Source: Oscillospiraceae bacterium (GTDB taxonomy: Bacteria; Bacillota; Clostridia; Oscillospirales; UBA644). From it: 5,540 nt of DNA. The stretch lies in the NCBI GenBank assembly GCA_015067385.1, contig SVMP01000140.1, forward strand, positions 1-5,540, in the 5' to 3' direction. The notes under the pieces are model-generated. The model saw nothing but the letters and a program-made list of their open reading frames with translations. It was not told the origin of the DNA and did no database searches. Positions 1-5,540 of this stretch are shown piece after piece. Both the position numbers and the translations under genes were made by a program. The first letter of the stretch is position 1. Each line of letters begins with the position of its first letter.

Positions 1-4
1 ATAT

Positions 5-80
5 AGGGGTATAGCTCAGCAGGTAGAGCAGCGGTCTCCAAAACCGCGTGCCGAGGGTTCGATTCCTTCTGCCCCTGCCA
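5..80 (+). tRNA. tRNA-Trp (anticodon CCA)
   Basis: The full cloverleaf can be drawn. The acceptor stem 5-11 pairs with 70-76 with one G-U pair, the D stem is 14-17/26-29, and the anticodon stem 31-35 pairs perfectly with 43-47. The 7-base loop 36-42 carries CCA at 38-40. The variable loop is 48-52, and the T stem 53-57/65-69 (one G-U pair) encloses a TTCGATT loop. The discriminator base is G77 and the CCA tail is encoded at 78-80. The anticodon reads UGG, so this is the tryptophan tRNA. UGA is used as a stop by the carboxypeptidase gene in this window, which fits the standard bacterial code. Only four bases precede the tRNA here, so whether it belongs to a longer tRNA transcript cannot be seen. 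I found no copy of its 3' end elsewhere in the window, so nothing points to an element integrated at it. Confidence 0.98.
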
Positions 81-84
81 AAAA

Positions 85-111
85 ATCCAAGTCGAAAGAC
101 TTGGATTTTTT
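85..111 (+). terminator. Rho-independent terminator of tRNA-Trp
   Basis: A perfect 9-bp stem (85-93 with 98-106) closes on a GAAA tetraloop (94-97) and runs into a six-T tract at 106-111. The A run at 81-84 can also pair with part of the T tract, so the hairpin may work in both directions. It starts right after the tRNA CCA end. The stem contains the core CCAAGT/ACTTGG, also found in the terminator after the toroid gene. Confidence 0.93.
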
Positions 112-208
112 CATTTCTTCTTATTTATTGTAATTGGCTAAGACCGAATAATATTGACTTTTGAGATGATTTTGGGTTTGAATACTGTTTTAAAGAGAAA
201 ACAGAGAG

Positions 209-237
209 TTGATTTTTCAATGATAGTATGATATAAT
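209..237 (+). promoter_or_regulatory. Sigma-A type promoter with extended -10, upstream of the toroid protein gene
   Basis: A -35 box TTGATT (209-214), a 17-base spacer and a perfect -10 box TATAAT (232-237) are visible. TG at 229-230 sits one base before the -10 box, which makes it an extended -10 element. Transcription should start near base 244 and give a leader of about 30 bases. The rest of the 112-208 interval after the tRNA terminator holds only weaker candidates, such as TTGACT at 154-159 without a well-spaced -10. I see no operator or riboswitch, so the gene looks independently expressed. Confidence 0.85.
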
Positions 238-260
238 GTAAAAGCAAAATATTTTCAATT

Positions 261-267
261 AAGGTAG
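261..267 (+). promoter_or_regulatory. Ribosome binding site for the toroid protein gene
   Basis: AAGGTAG lies 6 bases before the ATG at 274, with the AAGG core 9 bases away. This fixes the start at 274, and no competing start with a better site lies nearby. Confidence 0.8.
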
Positions 268-273
268 TTAACG

Positions 274-2154
274 ATGAACAGGATATTAATGATAACAAAC
301 GGCAAAAGCGATTTAAGCGAGCTGATACACCAAAACTGTCAGGATGTTACGGAAATATCATTCAACGAAACATCTTTTTCGACAGATGAATATGATGCTT
401 TATGTATACTCGGAGGAAACAACGATGAAAGAACGACACTTTCCGCACCGTTGAGAGTATGCGTAGAGAAAATGAGGGAAACGGGAAAACCGATATTTAC
501 GGAATTCATCACATCAATATCGAGCGCATATATAAACGTTGTAAAGAAAACTACGCATCATAGAATGGTTTTTTCCGACCGAGATTTCAAAGTTGAAGGA
601 TTGACCGAGGGTGATGTTCTTGACGGACACAGCAACGAATGTATAAACTACGTTTTTATATCTCCGTCCTCCTACCCTATTTTAACATATCACGACTATG
701 TTTGTGCTCATTCGCATATTGAGATGGACGAGCAGACATATAAGCGGGGGCTTTGTGCGATGTGGAAAGAAAACAACCTTATCGCATGTGCATTCCGTCT
801 ATGCAATTTCAGAAGAGCAAGGCTGGCGCCCCGCCGCAGTTTCGAAGCTCTTATTGCGGCAATAATCCGTTTTCTTGCAGGCGAAAATATCGATATTGAA
901 TTTCAAGAACCTGTTTGTATGTACGAAAAGAAAGATGTTGAGTCTGTTTCCGATATAGAAAATGCTGTTGAACGAGGACTTAAATGGTTTAAAAACGCAG
1001 ATATACTCAAAGAAAACGGAAAGCTCGGTGTTCTTGAGGGCTTTTTCCATTTGATAAACGCAAAAGACGGCGTACAGGAAAGACTGTTCAGTGTTCGAAC
1101 AGACTGTTGCGGAGAAACAGCAGGCGCGTACATGCTGCATTCACTTATAACAGGAAACGAAGAAAGCAAAGAGATAGCAGAAAACATATACGAATTCTGT
1201 TTTAAATATCTGCAAGTTAAAGACGGCGAAAACAAAGGGATGTTCCGCTGGACAGAATCGGCATGGGAGACATGTTATCAGGATGATGTAGCACGTGTTA
1301 TTATCGGATTGCTTTTACATCAGCATTTTGACGGAACAGTCCCCTATTTTAAAGAAATATGCGAATGTCTTGATTTTCTTGTTGAAACGACCGGTGAAGA
1401 CGGGGTTAGAGTAGGACGAACAGATCTGTTAACATTGACGCCCGAAAGACGAGAGGACATAAAGAAAGCAGGCAGCGGTTCTCCATGCGCTCACTATAAT
1501 GCATATTATCATGCAGCATTACTTCTTGCATACCGTGCAGGAGGAGATAGGCGTTATTTCGAAACAGCAAAAAAAGGGCTGTCGTATATTATGTCCGTTT
1601 ACCCGAACACCGTAAGGGAAACGAGCGAAACGGAAGAAAACTGCAGATTAGTGCTCGGACTTTCTGTTTTATACGAATTAACAGGAGAAAAAGAGCATTA
1701 TGAATGGCTGTGCAAGGTTTGCGATTACCTTGACGAACACAGAGCGGAATGCGGTGCGGTTCCCGAATGGGATACAGATTACCGTGCGGCATGTTCACGA
1801 AACCACACCGGAGAATGCGCATTACTTGCAAACAACGGAGATCCGGTTGTTGACTTATTATATTCAAACAACTGGCTGCCGCTCGGATATTCTTACGCAT
1901 ACCTTGCAACGAAAGAAGAACGTTTTTTAAATGCATGGAAAAAGATCGCATCATTCCTCTTATCATGCCAGATAAAGAGCGATGACAAGCTTCTTGACGG
2001 AGCATGGACACGCGCTTTTGACATCGATAATTGGGAAGCGCACGGTGTTCCTCACGATGTCGGTTGGGCACCTTGCTGTATAGAATCGGGGTGGACCGTC
2101 GGAGAAATTCTTATGGGTTTACAGTTTATACAGCAGGTTGAAAAGATCAAATAA
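274..2154 (+). CDS. Uncharacterised two-domain protein: amidotransferase/ThuA-like N-domain plus six-hairpin glycosidase-like domain
   Basis: This 626-residue protein has no signal peptide or membrane segment, so it is probably cytosolic. Residues 1-210 look like a class I glutamine-amidotransferase/ThuA-like Rossmann fold: strand MNRILMITNG, the ILGG turn at 45-48, and a closing FRLCNFRRARLAP stretch at 174-186. The usual nucleophile-elbow cysteine is replaced by a PIFTEF segment (73-78), so amidotransferase activity is unlikely. Residues 225-620 show repeated helical hairpins like an (alpha/alpha)6 toroid. The polar motifs are TDCCGET (276-282), QDDVAR (336-341), HYNAYYH (407-413), EWD (498-500), NGDPVVD (521-527), GAWTRAFD (576-583) and DVGWAP (595-600) followed by ESGW (604-607). 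Conserved acids, tryptophans and aromatics suggest a carbohydrate-binding cleft. I associate this arrangement with uncharacterised Bacillota proteins, from memory only. The reaction is unknown; a glycosidase, unsaturated-sugar hydrolase or epimerase is an inference. The gene has its own promoter and terminator. Confidence 0.85.
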   Translation: MNRILMITNGKSDLSELIHQNCQDVTEISFNETSFSTDEYDALCILGGNNDERTTLSAPLRVCVEKMRETGKPIFTEFITSISSAYINVVKKTTHHRMVFSDRDFKVEGLTEGDVLDGHSNECINYVFISPSSYPILTYHDYVCAHSHIEMDEQTYKRGLCAMWKENNLIACAFRLCNFRRARLAPRRSFEALIAAIIRFLAGENIDIEFQEPVCMYEKKDVESVSDIENAVERGLKWFKNADILKENGKLGVLEGFFHLINAKDGVQERLFSVRTDCCGETAGAYMLHSLITGNEESKEIAENIYEFCFKYLQVKDGENKGMFRWTESAWETCYQDDVARVIIGLLLHQHFDGTVPYFKEICECLDFLVETTGEDGVRVGRTDLLTLTPERREDIKKAGSGSPCAHYNAYYHAALLLAYRAGGDRRYFETAKKGLSYIMSVYPNTVRETSETEENCRLVLGLSVLYELTGEKEHYEWLCKVCDYLDEHRAECGAVPEWDTDYRAACSRNHTGECALLANNGDPVVDLLYSNNWLPLGYSYAYLATKEERFLNAWKKIASFLLSCQIKSDDKLLDGAWTRAFDIDNWEAHGVPHDVGWAPCCIESGWTVGEILMGLQFIQQVEKIK

Positions 2155-2161
2155 TATAGCA

Positions 2162-2199
2162 GAAGCCAAGTTGTAAATGCAACTTGGCTTCATTGTTTT
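2162..2199 (+). terminator. Rho-independent terminator between convergent genes
   Basis: A perfect 12-bp stem (2162-2173 with 2180-2191) surrounds the six-base loop 2174-2179. It is followed by ATTG and a short T run (2196-2199). It starts 7 bases after the stop of the toroid gene and serves that gene. Read on the minus strand, the hairpin is followed by a sequence without a T run. It is therefore a weaker terminator for the leftward genes ending at 2216, although the stem could still slow transcription from either side. Confidence 0.85.
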
Positions 2200-2215
2200 A
2201 TATCCTATACAGTAT

Positions 2216-2698
2216 CTATACATCTATGGACGGATGCCCATTTGAAAAAGAAATATGCGCTGTCCATTTTCCGAGAGAAACAGTTATTTTTGACCCATCG
2301 GAAAGATCTGCTTCCAAATAATAACCATAGATAATACTGTCCTTTTGTTCTCCGTTCACATAAAGATAGGTATGAACCAGACCTCTGTACAATGTTATAT
2401 AATCGGAATTTACTTCAACCGTAACCAACCTTAGGAATAAACAATCTGTTATCAAAACTATAAGAGCAGGAATAAAGCCCAGAACACCGATAAGTATTCC
2501 CCATATATAATCGATATTATAGTTAATGTTCTGATGAGTTATAGGTCCCCAGCTCGTTTCTTCAACAGACCCGCTTTGATAGTACAATACCGTAAATACG
2601 ATCAGGATCAACAAAAAGACGACACACACGAGGGATTCTGTAATTCGATGTTTCTTTATACGAATCTTTAGTTTATTTTCTAAATCAATATGATTCAT
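2216..2698 (-). CDS. Small two-helix membrane protein of unknown function
   Basis: This 160-residue protein begins with a basic, amphipathic N-terminus (KLKIRIKKHR, 9-18). A first transmembrane helix follows at about 22-40, then an outside loop of about 23 residues and a second long hydrophobic segment at about 64-90. The C-terminal 70 residues are polar and beta-rich, with the readable motifs VEVNSDYITLYRG (94-106), YLYVNGEQKDS (111-121) and a closing SFSNGHPSIDV (150-160). The positive-inside rule puts both termini in the cytoplasm. The tail looks like a compact PH- or ligand-binding-like beta domain, which is inference. I recall similar short proteins in gut Clostridia, always unnamed. The ATG at 2698 is supported by a site that overlaps the stop of the upstream carboxypeptidase. 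The 14-base gap means the two are almost surely co-transcribed and probably translationally coupled. No function can be assigned. Confidence 0.85.
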   Translation of the reverse strand: MNHIDLENKLKIRIKKHRITESLVCVVFLLILIVFTVLYYQSGSVEETSWGPITHQNINYNIDYIWGILIGVLGFIPALIVLITDCLFLRLVTVEVNSDYITLYRGLVHTYLYVNGEQKDSIIYGYYLEADLSDGSKITVSLGKWTAHISFSNGHPSIDV

Positions 2699-2706
2699 AA
2701 AAACAA

Positions 2707-2713
2707 CCCTTTT
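2707..2713 (-). promoter_or_regulatory. Ribosome binding site of the small membrane protein, touching the upstream stop codon
   Basis: On the minus strand AAAAGGG lies 8 bases before the ATG at 2698. Its first base (2713) is the last base of the TGA stop of the carboxypeptidase gene. Ribosomes finishing that gene would uncover this site, an arrangement typical of translational coupling. Confidence 0.75.
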
Positions 2714-4215
2714 CAGATATTATAGAGTTCACCGTATTTCTTTTCGAGATAATCTGTATAGACAAACGGATCAAACGGTTCGCCGAGGACTTTATCAAGA
2801 AGATCGTTCGGTTCCATAAGGCGACCGTATTTCCAGATATTTTCACGGTTCCATTCATTGATCGGAGCGAAGTTGCCGTTTTTCATACAGGTATCGACAT
2901 CGATAGTCTGTTTCATTTTACGGAGGATCTGCGCACCGTAAGCACTGCCGAGAGCGTAAGACGGGAAATAACCCACACTTCCGCCTGACCAATGGCTGTC
3001 CTGAAGAACGCCCTGCTTATTATTGGGAACCTCAACTCCGAGATATTCGAGATAAAGTCTGTTCCATTCGGAAGGGAGATCTTTGACAGCGAGTTCACCG
3101 GACATAACACGTTTTTCAAGCTCGTAACGAACCATTACATGTAAGCAGTATGTGACCTCGTCGGCTTCCGTGCGGATGAGAGACGGAGTTACAAGATTTA
3201 CTGCGCGGTAAACGTCTTCGGCTGTATAGCCTTTCATCTGTTCGGGGAAGCATTCACAGATCTTCGGGAAGATAAACGAAACGAATTCGCGGCTTCTGCC
3301 GAGAAGGTTTTCGTAAAAACGGCTCTGGCTTTCATGAATACCCATAGAAACGCCGCCGTCGAGGAGCGTATAAGCAAGATCGTCAGCAGAACCCATATCG
3401 TAAAGCGCATGACCGCCTTCGTGAATAACGCTGAACATGGAAGAAACGAAATTCTGTCTGTTGAAGTTGGTTGTTATACGAACATCATGATGAGAACCGA
3501 GGCTGATAGTAAACGGATGCTCAGTAGTAGCAAGACCGCAATGAGAAAGATCGATACCCATTATTTTCATGAGTTCGAGAGAGAATTTTTCCTGAGCGAT
3601 CTCGTCGAAATCGTTCCAGAGGCATTTATCGGAAAGCTGTTCTTTTTCGGAGATCTTTTTGATAAGAGGAACGAGTCTGCTCTTGAGTGCGGAGAAAAAC
3701 GCATCGCATTTTTCCATTGTAAGACCGTTTTCGTATTTATCGAGGCAATAGTCATACGGGTGTTTTTCGGGAGCACAGTATGACGCGAAACGCTTTTCTG
3801 TTTCGAATATTTTTTCGAGTATGGGGCAGAAAAGATCGAAATCTTCGGTTTCCTTTGCGGTATGCCATACGTCATCCGCTTCAACAAGAAGCTGTTGATA
3901 TGCAACGTATTCATCCATCGGGATCTTCTGCATTTCTCTTATATCTTTGATCGCAAGGCTGACCGTTCTTGAATCTTTTTCGGAAAGCTCGGATTTATGA
4001 GCATCGAGAAATTCAAGAAGTTCAACTGTTTCTTTGCCTGTTGAGAGGATATACTGTTCTTCGCTGAGGACGGAAAGAGTCTGTCCCCTGTTTGCTGCAG
4101 TCGCTTTGGGCGCAGAAGTCACGCCGTCATAATAAATAAGAGACATAGCATGATTATATGCGCTGAGCTTTGCCTGCAGTCTGTATAAATTTTCGCAAGC
4201 CTGTTTGAGATCCAT
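2713..4215 (-). CDS. M32 family metallocarboxypeptidase (Taq carboxypeptidase type)
   Basis: This is a cytosolic zinc carboxypeptidase that removes C-terminal residues from peptides. From ATG 4215 it is 500 residues, the usual family size, and begins MDLKQACENL like family N-termini. In this numbering the M32 signatures are all present: EHPFT (232-236), DVRIT (244-248), HEGGH (265-269), HESQSR (294-299), IRTEAD (347-352) and QDSHW (405-409). Zinc ligands should be H265, H269 and E295, with E266 as catalytic base. The frame is open upstream to a TTG at 4281, but that start has no ribosome binding site. The only strong site lies 29 bases before ATG 4215, so the start is uncertain. The stop is TGA. 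Two sampled 60-base stretches had 31 and 28 G+C, against 23-26 in single stretches of the neighbours, consistent with a more ancestral or better expressed gene. It is followed by the small membrane protein gene. Confidence 0.96.
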   Translation of the reverse strand: MDLKQACENLYRLQAKLSAYNHAMSLIYYDGVTSAPKATAANRGQTLSVLSEEQYILSTGKETVELLEFLDAHKSELSEKDSRTVSLAIKDIREMQKIPMDEYVAYQQLLVEADDVWHTAKETEDFDLFCPILEKIFETEKRFASYCAPEKHPYDYCLDKYENGLTMEKCDAFFSALKSRLVPLIKKISEKEQLSDKCLWNDFDEIAQEKFSLELMKIMGIDLSHCGLATTEHPFTISLGSHHDVRITTNFNRQNFVSSMFSVIHEGGHALYDMGSADDLAYTLLDGGVSMGIHESQSRFYENLLGRSREFVSFIFPKICECFPEQMKGYTAEDVYRAVNLVTPSLIRTEADEVTYCLHVMVRYELEKRVMSGELAVKDLPSEWNRLYLEYLGVEVPNNKQGVLQDSHWSGGSVGYFPSYALGSAYGAQILRKMKQTIDVDTCMKNGNFAPINEWNRENIWKYGRLMEPNDLLDKVLGEPFDPFVYTDYLEKKYGELYNI

Positions 4216-4284
4216 AATAAAAAACCGTAGCTTACTTATGAAAGCTTCCTTTCTATTGAGATAATAAATTCGTTTTATCAATGA
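4216..4284 (-). promoter_or_regulatory. Leader of the carboxypeptidase gene with a misplaced ribosome binding site
   Basis: This 69-base stretch separates the transporter stop codon from the ATG at 4215. On the minus strand it carries a strong site AGAAAGGAAG (plus positions 4245-4254). After it comes a weak 5-bp hairpin (4242-4246 with 4229-4233, 8-base loop), then ACGG and six Ts just before ATTATG. The site is 29 bases from the ATG but only 5 bases from an in-frame ATA codon (4237-4239). No ATG, GTG or TTG lies in frame between them. I do not see a convincing promoter inside, so read-through from the transporter is likely. The hairpin is too weak to call a terminator. Confidence 0.55.
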
Positions 4285-5540
4285 TTATTTTGTTTCAACA
4301 TATTTACTTGCCTGTTTGGTAAACATATCATAATACGTACCTTGCGCTGCCATCAATTCCGAATGATTTCCTTCTTCCAAAACAGAACCGCCGCTGATGA
4401 CTAAAATTCTGTCAAGATCACGGACGGAGGACAAACGGTGGGCGATCATAATAGTTGTGGACTTCGCGCACTGATTTAAAAGAGTTTCATTCATCTCATA
4501 CTCTGCAATAGGGTCAAGCGCAGAGGATGGTTCATCCAACAATACCAATCCGTTTTGAGCCGTCATAACACGTGAAAGCCCGATCTTCTGCGCTTCTCCC
4601 CCAGAAAGCATAATACCGTCTTTACGGAATTCTCTTGTGATCTCATCATCTAAAGATGCGTTATTTTTCTCGAGGATACGATCAAGTTTCAGAGCGGATA
4701 TAATTTCAGAGCATCTGTTGTCATCCGTAGAATGAAACAGTTCCATATTATCTCTAAAAGACATCGCATACATATTTGTATCCTGGAAAGCGACACCGAT
4801 GCATGATCGGAGGGCACGGATATCATACTCACGTATATCTCTTCCGTTGATAAAAATTGCGCCTTCGGAAACATCATACAGTCTCAGGATAAGCTTTACG
4901 ATCGTTGATTTGCCGACACCGTTTTCTCCGACTAAAGCAACCTTTTCGCCTTTGTTTACGGTAAAATTCAGATTTTTCAAGACATAAGAATCTTCCGTTC
5001 TGTATCGGAAAGATACATTTCTGAATTCCAAAGAAAAAGGCTCGTTTTGCTCGGGAGAAATAATTTCGGTATTTTCAATTTCTATATCAGATTTTAAAGT
5101 GAAAAATTTACGGATACGTTCAGAGTATGATCCAAGAAGATCAACACTTTTTGAGATGTCAAAAATATCGTATAAATAGTCATCCAGCTTATCAGCCGCC
5201 ATCCACATGGTAGCAAACATACCGATATTCGCAAGACTGCCGTCCATGTAAGCAGACGCAATACAAAACAGAATAACTGCACGTGAAAGATTATACACAA
5301 GACTCTGCCATGTAAGCAATCCGAATGCTTTCTTCGAAAATTTGTCTAACAGACCAAGCTTTTGGTGCGAGTTACTGTCGTATATTTGGGATGCTTTGGA
5401 ATACAGATTGGTTGTACGCATATCGGCGCCGTATTCCTTTATATAATGAAGACGGTGAATATAACCGAGTTTTCGATCATATGGAACCAAGGCTTCCTCT
5501 TTTGCAACCTCAATTTTATTATAAAAAAAGTTAAAGACAG
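4285..5540 (-). CDS. ABC exporter half-transporter (permease fused to ATPase), 5' end outside the window
   Basis: The reading frame is still open at the window edge, so about 417 codons are visible of a family usually near 600. The TTG at 5490 is not taken as the start. Numbering from codon 5490, residues 1-55 are part of the intracellular helices of the membrane domain, with hydrophobic helices at about 62-82 and 86-100. The nucleotide-binding domain starts near 152: Walker A GENGVGKST (188-196), Q-loop Q236, signature LSGGE (295-299), Walker B LVLLDE (315-320) with catalytic E320, D-loop SALD (323-326) and switch H351. All ATPase residues are intact, so it should be active as a homodimer or with a partner half-transporter. 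The substrate is unknown. The TREF...LSGGEAQKIGLSR region resembles Clostridial exporters that I associate with peptide or antibiotic export; this is an inference. The stop is TAA at 4285-4287. Confidence 0.93.
   Translation of the reverse strand, partial: VFNFFYNKIEVAKEEALVPYDRKLGYIHRLHYIKEYGADMRTTNLYSKASQIYDSNSHQKLGLLDKFSKKAFGLLTWQSLVYNLSRAVILFCIASAYMDGSLANIGMFATMWMAADKLDDYLYDIFDISKSVDLLGSYSERIRKFFTLKSDIEIENTEIISPEQNEPFSLEFRNVSFRYRTEDSYVLKNLNFTVNKGEKVALVGENGVGKSTIVKLILRLYDVSEGAIFINGRDIREYDIRALRSCIGVAFQDTNMYAMSFRDNMELFHSTDDNRCSEIISALKLDRILEKNNASLDDEITREFRKDGIMLSGGEAQKIGLSRVMTAQNGLVLLDEPSSALDPIAEYEMNETLLNQCAKSTTIMIAHRLSSVRDLDRILVISGGSVLEEGNHSELMAAQGTYYDMFTKQASKYVETK

Noticed and set aside
5..80. 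The tRNA-Trp gene as an integration site for a mobile element
   Set aside because: No integrase, no repeat of the tRNA 3' end and no phage or plasmid gene is visible downstream; the neighbour is an ordinary gene with its own promoter.
214..259. Direct repeat TTTTCAAT at 214-221 and 252-259 around the promoter of the toroid gene, as possible operator half-sites
   Set aside because: Eight AT-rich bases repeated in an AT-rich leader are expected by chance, and there is no inverted symmetry or nearby regulator gene.
1589..2071. A 160-codon open frame on the minus strand inside the toroid gene
   Set aside because: It lies wholly antisense to a well-supported gene, its translation is rich in Arg, Cys and Ser with no recognisable motif, and no ribosome binding site or promoter supports it.
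3334..3783. A 149-codon open frame on the plus strand opposite the carboxypeptidase
   Set aside because: It is antisense across the HEGGH region, its translation has no domain-like pattern, and the codon bias of the real gene on the other strand explains the open frame.
4222..4247. Hairpin followed by six Ts before the carboxypeptidase start, as a possible terminator or attenuator on the minus strand
   Set aside because: The stem is only 5 bp, AT-rich, with an 8-base loop, and four bases separate it from the T run, which is too weak to support a terminator.
5488..5490. TTG at 5488-5490 as the start of the ABC transporter
   Set aside because: The frame stays open to the window edge with plausible membrane-domain residues (IEVAKEEAL just before), no ribosome binding site is seen, and starting here would remove most of the permease domain.

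Overview
The window looks like a chromosomal segment of an AT-rich, low-GC Gram-positive anaerobe of the Clostridia, probably near Ruminococcus/Oscillospiraceae. This rests on sigma-A type promoter spacing, purine-rich ribosome binding sites, U-tailed hairpin terminators, a tRNA with an encoded CCA end, and the style of the proteins. The lineage is an inference from style; there is no 16S rRNA or other marker here. I see no CRISPR array, insertion sequence, phage gene or attachment repeat.

Layout. Bases 5-80 are a complete tRNA-Trp(CCA), closed by a GNRA-loop terminator. A near-consensus extended -10 promoter (209-237) then drives a single plus-strand gene (274-2154). It encodes a 626-residue cytosolic protein with an N-terminal class I glutamine-amidotransferase/ThuA-like domain that lacks the usual nucleophile, and a C-terminal six-hairpin (alpha/alpha toroid) glycosidase-like domain. 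It ends at a strong 12-bp hairpin terminator.

The rest lies on the minus strand and reads leftward from the right edge. First is the C-terminal two thirds of an ABC exporter (4285-5540, 5' end outside the window). Next, after a 69-base leader, is an M32 metallocarboxypeptidase (2713-4215). Last, 14 bases further on, is a small two-helix membrane protein (2216-2698). The spacing suggests the carboxypeptidase and the small protein share a transcript, possibly continuing from the transporter. This group converges on the plus-strand gene.

How they work together. The tRNA and the toroid gene appear to be separate transcription units. The transporter, carboxypeptidase and membrane protein could act together in peptide export or turnover, but only their co-orientation supports this. 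The least explained items are the two-domain toroid protein, the start site of the carboxypeptidase (its only good ribosome binding site is aimed at an AUA codon), and the small membrane protein of unknown function.
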